Shown here: piece by piece, positions 26,775 to 34,066 of the stretch
Numbering within the stretch: position 1 is the first letter of the stretch
Layout: every line of letters begins with the position of its first letter
DNA from: an uncultured Prevotellaceae bacterium
Lineage (GTDB): Bacteria > Bacteroidota > Bacteroidia > Bacteroidales > Bacteroidaceae
Direction of reading: 5' to 3'
Length of the DNA stretch: 63,069 nucleotides
NCBI GenBank assembly: GCA_902768785.1
Contig: CACXMM010000024.1
Span: forward strand, 1-63,069
Notes under the pieces: generated by a model
What the model was told of the DNA's origin: nothing
What the model saw: the letters and a program-made list of their open reading frames with translations, nothing else
Database searches by the model: none
Position numbers and translations under genes: made by a program

Positions 26775-28028
26775 CTATTTCATTACTAATACTTCATTGT
26801 CCTTAAATGCTTCGTAGCCGCTGGTGACGACACGCTCACCCGGCTCCAAGCCCTCCAACACTTCATAGCATTGCGGGTTCTGCCGACCAATGCGGATATT
26901 ACGGCGGTAGGCTTTACTGCCGCTTTTGTCGAGTACGAAGATCCATTGTCCTCCTGTGGTCTGGAAGAAGGTACCGCGAGGGATGATGATGGCCTGCTCC
27001 GGCTGTCCTAATTCAAGGTCGATATAGTAGGTCTGTCCTGTACGGATATTCTCAGGACGTTCGCCTTTGAACACGAAATCGCAGCGGAACTTACCCTCAC
27101 GAACCTCAGGATAGACTTTGCGCACTTGCAACTGATACTGCTTATCACCACGGGTGAAAGTGGCGATAAGCCCTTGGCGCACGCGATCGATATAGTGCTC
27201 ATCGATCTGTGCCTGCACCTTATAATCGGAGAGGTCGTTCAACTGTCCGATCTTCTGTCCGGGCTGGATGCTCTGTCCTAACTCCACATCGAGCAGTCCT
27301 AACTCGCCATCGATGGCAGAGCGCACCTCGAGCTTGTCCTTACGCTGACGGACAAGCACCACATTGCGGCGCATGTTCTGCAGGTTGTCTTCCATCTGGT
27401 CCATCTGCGTGGTGCGGTAGAGTGAATCCTGCTTCAGACGTTTCGACACCAATGAGCGTTTCTTCGTCGAGAGCAGGTAGTCCTCTTGCGACTGCACATA
27501 GTCCTCCTTACTGATGAGTTTCTCCTGATAGAGTCGTTTGTTCTGCTCAAAGGTACGGCGCTTACGCTGTGTATCCATCTCCAACTGTGCCTGCTCTGTC
27601 TGGTTGTTCAAACGATCTTGCTGCATCGCCACCTGTGTGTTACGCAGCAGGTTCTGTTTCTCTGCCAGTTCTGCCTCCGCATTCAGAATCTGAAGATCGA
27701 GGTTTGAGTTGCTCAATCTGACGATGACATCACCTTTATGCACCATCGTACCCTCCTCCACTACTTTCTCCATTACGATACCACCTTCCTCTGGAGAGAT
27801 CTGAACAATCTGAATGGGCAGTACCTGACCATTGGTGCGCACATAGTCTTTGAACTCCGCCCGACTGACATCACTGATGGTCAGCTCCTCTTGACTGACC
27901 CTTAATGTAGAGGCATGATTACCAAAGATGACCCAGCCCAAGAGGACCAGGAGCAGACACCCGCCAGCCACATACGGTCCGTGCTTCTTGAATACAAAGC
28001 CCTTCTTTTTCTCTATGATTCTATCCAT
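26775..28028 (-). CDS. HlyD-family membrane fusion protein
   Basis: 417-residue periplasmic adaptor. One N-terminal membrane segment (about 18-35, GGCLLLVLLGWVIFG) is followed by a lipoyl/barrel-sandwich half (VVEEGTMVHKGDVIVRLSN), a long coiled-coil hairpin (about 105-235) and the second lipoyl half with beta-barrel domains. It would join the inner-membrane ABC permease to the TolC channel. Start MDRIIEKKKG lies five bases after the tolC-like stop. In-frame ATG codons further upstream would overlap that gene. Confidence 0.88.
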   Translation of the reverse strand: MDRIIEKKKGFVFKKHGPYVAGGCLLLVLLGWVIFGNHASTLRVSQEELTISDVSRAEFKDYVRTNGQVLPIQIVQISPEEGGIVMEKVVEEGTMVHKGDVIVRLSNSNLDLQILNAEAELAEKQNLLRNTQVAMQQDRLNNQTEQAQLEMDTQRKRRTFEQNKRLYQEKLISKEDYVQSQEDYLLSTKKRSLVSKRLKQDSLYRTTQMDQMEDNLQNMRRNVVLVRQRKDKLEVRSAIDGELGLLDVELGQSIQPGQKIGQLNDLSDYKVQAQIDEHYIDRVRQGLIATFTRGDKQYQLQVRKVYPEVREGKFRCDFVFKGERPENIRTGQTYYIDLELGQPEQAIIIPRGTFFQTTGGQWIFVLDKSGSKAYRRNIRIGRQNPQCYEVLEGLEPGERVVTSGYEAFKDNEVLVMK

Positions 28029-28033
28029 TGTCT

Positions 28034-29380
28034 CTATTTCCATATTTGTTCTCCATGATAATATCTCACTAATTGCTCCTTCACAACCGCCATTAACCGA
28101 CACTGTAACAATGTAGCCTTTGAATTCAGCAGCTGGGCTGAGGTGGTGTGCAGGTCAATCGCTGTACTCAATCCTTCTTCATATTGTCTTCTGGTGAGCT
28201 GATGGGCAATGCTGTCAGCTTTCACCTTCTTCTCCATCTGCTCTGTCTGCAACAGATAGCCCTGCCAGTCCTGCCATGCCTCACGACTGAGTTTCTCCAA
28301 TTCTAACTGTTTCTGTGCGAAAGCCTCTTGAGACATCCGATAGTTGTTCTTTGCTTTGCGAATACTGGTGAGGGTTTGCAGGCGGTTAAAGAGCGGAATA
28401 CTCAGGGATATGCCTAAGTACTCACCCATATTGTTTTTCAGTTGCTTACCGAATGTCTCTGAGGCTTCGTTATGAAGCGTTTTGTAATAAGTGGTACTCA
28501 GGCCCGCACTCAAAGAGAGAGTTGGAAAGAGTGAGCCACGGGCCTGATGCCACTCATGTTGGGATGCCTCCATCTGATAGCGGGCACGTTGCAGCTCTGG
28601 GTGCTGCTGCGCTATGGACTGGTGGATTACAAATCCGCCGGAACCAACCATATTGTCAGAACCCGTAATACCGCCAGAACCAACAGAATCACCAAGACAA
28701 ATGGATAAGCTATCGGACAAAGGAAAGTTCATTTCCTTTTTTAGTTCTAGCATGGCAGAGGCCAGAAGGTTCTGCTGACGGGTGAGCTCATAGGTAGCCT
28801 CAGCCTGTTGCGACTCCACCAAGGCCACATCGGCAGCACTCTTTCTCCCCACCTCCTCCATGATACGTGTCTGCCTTAGCAACAAATCCGTCTCCTGTCG
28901 TTTCTCCTCAGCCATACGGATCATACCCTCATAATAGGCTGCGTTTGCATAGGCTTGTAATACTCTGAGTGCTACCTCGTCCTGATGGTTTCTCAAAGCA
29001 TGATGTCCCATGAGCACACTGGCTTTCGCTGCCTTTAGAGCATGGATTCTGCTGAAGCCATCGAATAAAGGTAACGTGGCTTGTACAGAGTAACCATTGT
29101 AGAAGGTACTGACATCCGTATAAGTATTGGTCTCGGGGTCGATGGCCCTACCAAAGTTATATTGTGCGCCAATACCAGCATCCACGGCAGGAAGGAATCG
29201 TCCTACAGCCCCTGTCTCCATTGCTTTGTAGTTATCCAGCTCCAGTGCTGTCCTTTTCACCTCATGATTATGCACCACGGCATATTGCATACATTGTTGC
29301 ATGGTCCATGTCGTCTGTGCCTCTGTGGAGAGAACAGATATAAGATAAATGAGTCCTGTTAAAAAGAGATGCTGTTGCAT
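28034..29380 (-). CDS. TolC-family outer-membrane efflux protein
   Basis: 448-residue outer-membrane channel subunit with a signal peptide (MQQHLFLTGLIYLISVLSTEAQ). Two outer-membrane efflux repeats of long helices are visible, each opening with the N-rich/Ala-rich pattern (MQQCMQYAVVHNHEVKRTALELDN; later HPELQRARYQMEASQHEW). A beta-strand segment at PAVDAGIGAQYNFGR leads into the channel barrel. The ATG at 29380 is used because the alternative two codons earlier is TTG. It is the first gene of the minus-strand unit tolC-hlyD-permease. Confidence 0.9.
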   Translation of the reverse strand: MQQHLFLTGLIYLISVLSTEAQTTWTMQQCMQYAVVHNHEVKRTALELDNYKAMETGAVGRFLPAVDAGIGAQYNFGRAIDPETNTYTDVSTFYNGYSVQATLPLFDGFSRIHALKAAKASVLMGHHALRNHQDEVALRVLQAYANAAYYEGMIRMAEEKRQETDLLLRQTRIMEEVGRKSAADVALVESQQAEATYELTRQQNLLASAMLELKKEMNFPLSDSLSICLGDSVGSGGITGSDNMVGSGGFVIHQSIAQQHPELQRARYQMEASQHEWHQARGSLFPTLSLSAGLSTTYYKTLHNEASETFGKQLKNNMGEYLGISLSIPLFNRLQTLTSIRKAKNNYRMSQEAFAQKQLELEKLSREAWQDWQGYLLQTEQMEKKVKADSIAHQLTRRQYEEGLSTAIDLHTTSAQLLNSKATLLQCRLMAVVKEQLVRYYHGEQIWK

Positions 29381-29423
29381 GGCCAATCTTATTTCAAATA
29401 GACGATTCTTTGTTTTGACATGA

Positions 29424-29431
29424 CAAAGGTA
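29424..29431 (-). promoter_or_regulatory. Predicted -7 element (TACCTTTG) of the tolC-hlyD unit
   Basis: TAnnTTTG on the minus strand, 43 bases upstream of the start codon. No TTG/TTTG is seen at -33, which fits dependence on an activator. The operator block is centred 58 bp upstream. Confidence 0.65.
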
Positions 29432-29481
29432 GTGTTATTTCATCAATTATCCGTCTGCCTGATTCTGACGGAAGGAAAAAC

Positions 29482-29519
29482 GTCTAATTTTTAGACAGTG
29501 TGCTGTATGATTTCTTGAC
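29482..29519. promoter_or_regulatory. Operator block, copy 2 (GTCTAA-N3-TTAGAC and flank)
   Basis: Perfect inverted repeat GTCTAA-TTT-TTAGAC (29482-29496), then AG, six free bases, GTATGATT, two free bases and TTGAC, in the same order and spacing as copy 1. It lies in the divergent region between the tolC-like gene and the response regulator gene. Confidence 0.75.
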
Positions 29520-29566
29520 GAAAGTGACAATTAGGGTACCACCATGCTCGAAAATGGATCAAAATA

Positions 29567-29599
29567 TTTGGCTGTTATCATCCAGAATCGTATCTTTGC
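29567..29599 (+). promoter_or_regulatory. Promoter of the response regulator-kinase operon
   Basis: TTTG (29567-29570), a 20-base spacer and TATCTTTGC (29591-29599). The last base of the -7 motif is only five bases from the ATG at 29604, so the message may be leaderless. Confidence 0.78.
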
Positions 29600-29603
29600 A
29601 GTC

Positions 29604-30128
29604 ATGAAAAATTACGGAACCATACTGATTGTTGATGATAACACCGCCATCCTTACAGCGATGCGTTATCTCTTAGACTCTACTTTTGAGAAGGTGCTGA
29701 CAACCTCCAAGCCCGATGAGATTTTGAAGATCATGGCACAACAGCCCATCGACATCGTGTTACTCGATATGAACTTCACTCTGGGCGTCAACAACGGAAA
29801 CGAAGGATTATTCTGGCTTCGTACGATTCGCAAACAGCACCCTCAGACTCCCGTTGTACTACTGACGGCCTACGCTGATGTCAACTTAGCCGTAAAAGGA
29901 CTGAAGAACGGAGCCTCCGACTTCATCACCAAACCGTGGGACAATGATGAACTGGTACACAAACTGAAAGATGTGCTCGACATGCAAAACGAGATTGTCA
30001 GTCTCGATGACATGGAAAAGGAACATATCCGCCGGACTCTCGATCATTGTCATGGGAACCTGACTCATGCAGCAGAGCTGCTGGGCATCACCCGACAGAC
30101 GCTCTATAATAAGATGAAGAGGCTTTGA
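29604..30128 (+). CDS. NtrC-like response regulator without AAA+ domain
   Basis: 174 residues: receiver domain (about 5-120) joined almost directly to a Fis-type helix-turn-helix (about 135-172). Receiver residues are visible: acidic pair in VDDN, phospho-acceptor Asp in VLLDMNF, and Lys in ITKPWDN. The HTH is HCHGNLTHAAELLGITRQTLYNKMK, typical of NtrC proteins. The central sigma-54 AAA+ ATPase is missing, so it should not work with sigma-54 and probably acts at primary-sigma promoters. An upstream in-frame ATG at 29544 is excluded by the promoter. It is co-transcribed with the kinase gene 19 bases downstream. Confidence 0.88.
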   Translation: MKNYGTILIVDDNTAILTAMRYLLDSTFEKVLTTSKPDEILKIMAQQPIDIVLLDMNFTLGVNNGNEGLFWLRTIRKQHPQTPVVLLTAYADVNLAVKGLKNGASDFITKPWDNDELVHKLKDVLDMQNEIVSLDDMEKEHIRRTLDHCHGNLTHAAELLGITRQTLYNKMKRL

Positions 30129-30147
30129 GAGATGGGAGATAAGAGAT

Positions 30148-31047
30148 ATGGTTAGTTGGATCATGATAATAGGTGGAATCGTGGTGGCGAGCGGATGCTG
30201 GTGGTTCGTTCGTCATCAGCGGAAGTTGCGCCATCGTGCCAAACTGATGCAGGAGGCCATCCATAATCGTGACTTCACCTTCAGACTGCCTACCCACGGA
30301 CTGTTCTCAGGAGAACGTGCCATGCAAGAAACGCTGAACCAGTTGGGCGACATCATCCGGCAACAAGTGAACCAGAGTGAGGTGGAGTCGTGGGAACGAC
30401 TCACCCGTGTACTGACTCATGAGATGATGAACGCCACAGCACCGATTACGAGTATCAGTCAGTTGATGCTCAATCGTCCAGATGTGAAAGGAACCTCTCT
30501 CGAAGACGGCATCCTGGCCATCTACGACACCTCGCGCCATCTGAGCGATTTCGTGGCCAACTATCGGAAAATGTCAGAACTGGAGAAGCCCGTGCTGACA
30601 AGGGTTGTCCTTCGTACGTTGATAGATGATATCAGCAGATCCTATCCCCAAGCATCGTGGGACATCCATGTCTCATCAGAGATTGCAGTCAAGGCAGATG
30701 CCGGAATGTTACGACAAGTATTGATGAACCTAGTGAAAAATGCTATTGATGCAGGAGCACAAAGAATCGTCATTGAGGAGGAAGAGGACTGTTCTGGGAG
30801 GGATACGTCCAAGCATCAGATCAACCTCTTGATAGGTAATGACGGTCAGCCCATTCCCGCCGAGAACCGACAGTCACTTTTCGTTCCCTTCTTCACAACA
30901 AAACGGAACGGTAGCGGCATCGGTCTCTCCTTAAGCCGGAGAATGATGCTGCAGCAAGGGGGGATGCTGGATCTCATTGAAAAGCCACGTAACGGCTGTC
31001 ACGTGGCTTTCCTGCTTTGTATTCCTAAACACGATGAATCTTTATAG
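30148..31047 (+). CDS. Sensor histidine kinase
   Basis: 299-residue kinase. A short N-terminal membrane segment (about 4-20) precedes a linker, the phospho-acceptor region (WERLTRVLTHEMMNATAPITS, His in LTHEMMN) and an ATPase domain with N-box (QVLMNLVKNAIDA) and G-box (NGSGIGLSLS). There is no recognisable periplasmic sensor domain. It probably phosphorylates the adjacent response regulator. Its last codons lie within the right direct repeat (31017-31080), and its stop overlaps the end of the convergent GH43 gene by six bases. Confidence 0.9.
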   Translation: MVSWIMIIGGIVVASGCWWFVRHQRKLRHRAKLMQEAIHNRDFTFRLPTHGLFSGERAMQETLNQLGDIIRQQVNQSEVESWERLTRVLTHEMMNATAPITSISQLMLNRPDVKGTSLEDGILAIYDTSRHLSDFVANYRKMSELEKPVLTRVVLRTLIDDISRSYPQASWDIHVSSEIAVKADAGMLRQVLMNLVKNAIDAGAQRIVIEEEEDCSGRDTSKHQINLLIGNDGQPIPAENRQSLFVPFFTTKRNGSGIGLSLSRRMMLQQGGMLDLIEKPRNGCHVAFLLCIPKHDESL

Positions 31048-31080
31048 CTCAGGCCATCCGTCGGATGTCCAGCGGATGGG
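31017..31080. repeat. Right copy of the 64-bp direct repeat
   Basis: Spans the convergent end of the histidine kinase and GH43 genes. It matches 20525-20588 at 62 of 64 bases in direct orientation. The two copies bracket about 10.4 kb containing the whole efflux/two-component cassette. Confidence 0.88.
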
Positions 31081-32061
31081 GCGCTGGATGAATACTGAAG
31101 CCCCTTCCATTGACAGACTGTATCCATGGCAGATGAAGATATCCTCGTTGCCAAAGGTATAGGCGGCACAATGACCGGCTGCCTCATAGTCTTTCTTGTC
31201 ACCTTCGAGGAAAAGGGTTCCCCCACCCTGACTCATATCCCTTCCCTGACGGTCGAGGTAAGGACCACTCACATGCTTGCTTCGTCCTACTGCTACCCGA
31301 TAGTTGCTCTTCGCACCGCGACAGCAGTAGTCCCACGAGACAAAGAGGTAATAGTAGTCGCCATGATGAAAGATAAACGGTGCCTCGATGGCGTTTGTTC
31401 CCGCATATTGACTCGTTGGGTTAGGGGCGGGATCCTTGAACGAGGAATCATAACGACGGGCGATGGTACGTGGCTTTTCACCAGGTGCAAGATGCATGGT
31501 CGAGTCAAGACGAGCTAGCTGGATACCATCCCAGAAAGAGCCCCATACCAGCCATGGCTGATCGTTGTCATCAATCACGAAGTTCGGATCAATGGCATTC
31601 CAGTTGTCACGTTTCTCACGGGACGTCACGATACACCCTTCATCGTTCCATACAGGGAAAGACAGGGAACGTGAAGAGAGCAAGCCGATGGCAGAACCGT
31701 TCTTACCAAAGGTGGAGCAGCTATAGGCCATCCACCAACGTCCATGCCAACGAATGACATCGGGTGCCCACACATGATGGGTAAAGCCAGGAACGGAGTC
31801 GTGCGCCCACTGGGGAATGACGGTCATCACCGGCTGTGGTAGCACAGTCCACGTCTTGCGGTCCTTGGAGGTCATCTGCTGGATGCCCATGCCCGTAGCG
31901 AACAGATAATAGGTACTGTCCGCATAGGCCATCACAGGATCATGCACCATCGGCGTCTCTGTCTGGAAGGCCTCACGGGGATAGTGGCGGCTGGGCTGGC
32001 TATATAGCGTGGTGCTCACAAGGAGCACCACAGCTAATAGAAGCGAATGTCTCATCTGCAT
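31042..32061 (-). CDS. GH43 endo-1,5-alpha-L-arabinanase-like enzyme
   Basis: 339-residue secreted enzyme with a signal peptide (MRHSLLLAVVLLVSTTLYSQ). One five-bladed GH43 propeller makes up the rest. Candidate catalytic residues are the base Asp in MVHDPVMAY, the Asp in WNAIDPNFV and the acid Glu in NAIEAPFIF, with a conserved His in FICHGYS. By family it would cut the alpha-1,5 backbone of arabinan. It is the last gene of the arabinan PUL, 11 bases after the larger GH43 gene. A start at either 32061 or 32055 is possible. Confidence 0.87.
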   Translation of the reverse strand: MQMRHSLLLAVVLLVSTTLYSQPSRHYPREAFQTETPMVHDPVMAYADSTYYLFATGMGIQQMTSKDRKTWTVLPQPVMTVIPQWAHDSVPGFTHHVWAPDVIRWHGRWWMAYSCSTFGKNGSAIGLLSSRSLSFPVWNDEGCIVTSREKRDNWNAIDPNFVIDDNDQPWLVWGSFWDGIQLARLDSTMHLAPGEKPRTIARRYDSSFKDPAPNPTSQYAGTNAIEAPFIFHHGDYYYLFVSWDYCCRGAKSNYRVAVGRSKHVSGPYLDRQGRDMSQGGGTLFLEGDKKDYEAAGHCAAYTFGNEDIFICHGYSLSMEGASVFIQRPIRWTSDGWPEL

Positions 32062-32072
32062 AGAGAACGGTT

Positions 32073-33986
32073 TTATTTTTTCTTTCCCCAATAAGTCTTG
32101 GAATCATTGATTCCCGCATAGACGATGGTGTGCTTACGGGGAGAAGCCTCCCAGTCGCACTCACGCTGAACCTTCAGTTCAACACCATTGGCGGTAAGGG
32201 TGTTCGTAGAGGCATCGAAGCTCCACTTGCCACCCTTCCAGATGCCATCGGTGATGGTACCGTCGGCAGCGAAGGTCATCGTGGAAGAAGTCTTTATCTC
32301 ACCGTATTTATAAGAGAGATCGATGTGCTCCCATGTGCCAGCTATCTCATCCTTTGTGATAGCCACCTGGGGAACAGCACCATAACGCTCGGGCATCACC
32401 ACAGGCCAGCCGCTCGATGTCCACAAGATGCTGCGTACACCACCCAGCATCACGGCATTGGGCGCATTACCTCCTGCTGTCGTCGGGAAGCGCTGCTGAG
32501 AGGCATAGTACCAGTTCCCGTTGCCATCTTCCCATACAGCACAGTGACTGATGCCTACCCAGCCCTTACTGCCAGAGAACTGATAGGGATGGGTCATGAT
32601 CGGATAGGCATCACCGCCATTGGTCACATTGGTGCCTGTGATACTCTCGTACGGACCGTCGATCTTCTTGGAACGCACCACACGGGTATTATAAGGAACA
32701 TCCAGGGCATCGTATGCCATAAACAGATAATAATAGCCATCCTTGTAAATGACTTCCGGAGCCTCGGCACCCTGCCAGCGGTCACCATTCTTACGGGTGA
32801 AGACACGCTTGCCATAGGCAGCCTCGTGATCAGAGCCCCACGGATCGGGTAACGGATCGACAAGGGTCTTTCCTGTCTCGGCATTCAGTTGCACGGCAGC
32901 AAAGCCACTATGCCATGAGCCATAGATAAGCCAGTGCTCACCCTCAGGAGTGATGATGTATGACGGGTCGATGGCATTGTACTTGAAGTAACAGTTTGCC
33001 CAGTTATTGGCAGCGACTTTGAAATTCAGTCCTTTGTCAGAATAGTTGGTCAGCACATACCCCTTATCCTCCCATTTATTCGATGCAGGGTCGGATGTTT
33101 CCATAAGACCGATAAAGGCTCGCTCGCTCCACGTTCCGTCACCATTGATGGTGCCTGGCACTACGATGCAGTAGTACATACGGTAGAGACCTGTCTTCAC
33201 CTTTCTGGCGCATGGTGCCCAATAGCCGTAGTTGGTACCTGCCGTAGAGTTGCCAAGTCCCATGTTCTTGCGTATTTCGTTCAACTTGGGTTGCACCCAT
33301 GATGGAGTACTCGGCATAGAAGCACCCAGATACTCCCAGCTTACCAAATCTTTCGAGCGTCGGCAATGGAAATGTCCATGTCCTGCTTGTGGGTCACCAT
33401 AACCAGCATCCGTACAATACATATAATAATAGCCATCGTCGGCCAGCATTACAGACGGGTCATGGACATTCGCCAGGTTCCACTTGGCTCGGTCGTTCCA
33501 ACCAGAGAAGTTACGATAATCATCCTGATAGGTAGGAGCGGTATAGTTGTCAAGCATAGAACCTGAAGCCTCTTCTGTCTTAAATGATGTGGCATCAGAG
33601 TAGGTGGTACCCAGAGACGATACTGCATACCCCTTCACATAATAGGTGGTATTGGCGGTCAGACCAGTAAGGGTGGCCAACATATCATTGAGTTGTGTGG
33701 GCACCGTATTGTCTGATGTCGTGGGGTTCGGAGAAGTAGAATAGCAGAAGCCCCGACTTGTCACACTCACACCCGAAGAGGGTGTCACCGTTGCCCTGAC
33801 AGTAGCGGAGGTTGCAGAGATATCAGATACCCGTGGCGCAGATATCGTTACCGTTCCTGTCGGTGTGGGAGGAGGTGTTGGCGTCGGATCCGGATCATCA
33901 CTGTCTCCACCGCCACAGGCAGAAACGATGATGGCGGCACACAACAGACAACACAACTTGAGAAATAGACTGTTTGTTTTAATCAT
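32073..33986 (-). CDS. GH43 arabinanase-like lipoprotein with FN3-like domain and C-terminal domain
   Basis: 637 residues. Lipoprotein signal (IIVSAC, then an Asp/Pro/Thr-rich linker) is followed by a fibronectin-III-like domain (about 45-140), a GH43 propeller (about 165-545) and a C-terminal beta domain (about 550-637) like those on extracellular arabinanases. Catalytic candidates are the Asp in VHDPSVML, the Asp in YNAIDPSYI and the Glu in GAEAPEVIY. The acidic stretch after the lipid Cys (GGGDSDDPD) resembles a lipoprotein export signal, which suggests surface exposure. It would start arabinan breakdown outside the cell. Confidence 0.9.
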   Translation of the reverse strand: MIKTNSLFLKLCCLLCAAIIVSACGGGDSDDPDPTPTPPPTPTGTVTISAPRVSDISATSATVRATVTPSSGVSVTSRGFCYSTSPNPTTSDNTVPTQLNDMLATLTGLTANTTYYVKGYAVSSLGTTYSDATSFKTEEASGSMLDNYTAPTYQDDYRNFSGWNDRAKWNLANVHDPSVMLADDGYYYMYCTDAGYGDPQAGHGHFHCRRSKDLVSWEYLGASMPSTPSWVQPKLNEIRKNMGLGNSTAGTNYGYWAPCARKVKTGLYRMYYCIVVPGTINGDGTWSERAFIGLMETSDPASNKWEDKGYVLTNYSDKGLNFKVAANNWANCYFKYNAIDPSYIITPEGEHWLIYGSWHSGFAAVQLNAETGKTLVDPLPDPWGSDHEAAYGKRVFTRKNGDRWQGAEAPEVIYKDGYYYLFMAYDALDVPYNTRVVRSKKIDGPYESITGTNVTNGGDAYPIMTHPYQFSGSKGWVGISHCAVWEDGNGNWYYASQQRFPTTAGGNAPNAVMLGGVRSILWTSSGWPVVMPERYGAVPQVAITKDEIAGTWEHIDLSYKYGEIKTSSTMTFAADGTITDGIWKGGKWSFDASTNTLTANGVELKVQRECDWEASPRKHTIVYAGINDSKTYWGKKK

Positions 33987-34016
33987 AATGAAGGTGTGGT
34001 ATTAAAACGTTAAAAC

Positions 34017-34044
34017 GGGGGCGGGCCTGTTACAGTCCACCCCC
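34017..34044 (-). terminator. Stem-loop between the surface-binding gene and GH43 genes
   Basis: GGGGG-c-GG-gc-CTG-tta-CAG-t-CC-a-CCCCC forms an interrupted hairpin followed on the minus strand by GTTTTAACGTTTTAA. It is probably a partial terminator or an mRNA stability element that sets lower enzyme expression. Confidence 0.5.
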
Positions 34045-34066
34045 AGTTTATTAGTTAAGAGTCAAT

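Noticed and set aside
29544-29603. Earlier start for the response regulator
   Set aside because: The promoter (-33 and -7) lies within this segment, and the receiver domain begins just after ATG 29604.
20525-31080. Transposon or integrative element with its own recombinase
   Set aside because: No transposase, integrase or resolvase and no terminal inverted repeats were found between the direct repeats, so I claim only the repeats and the cassette.
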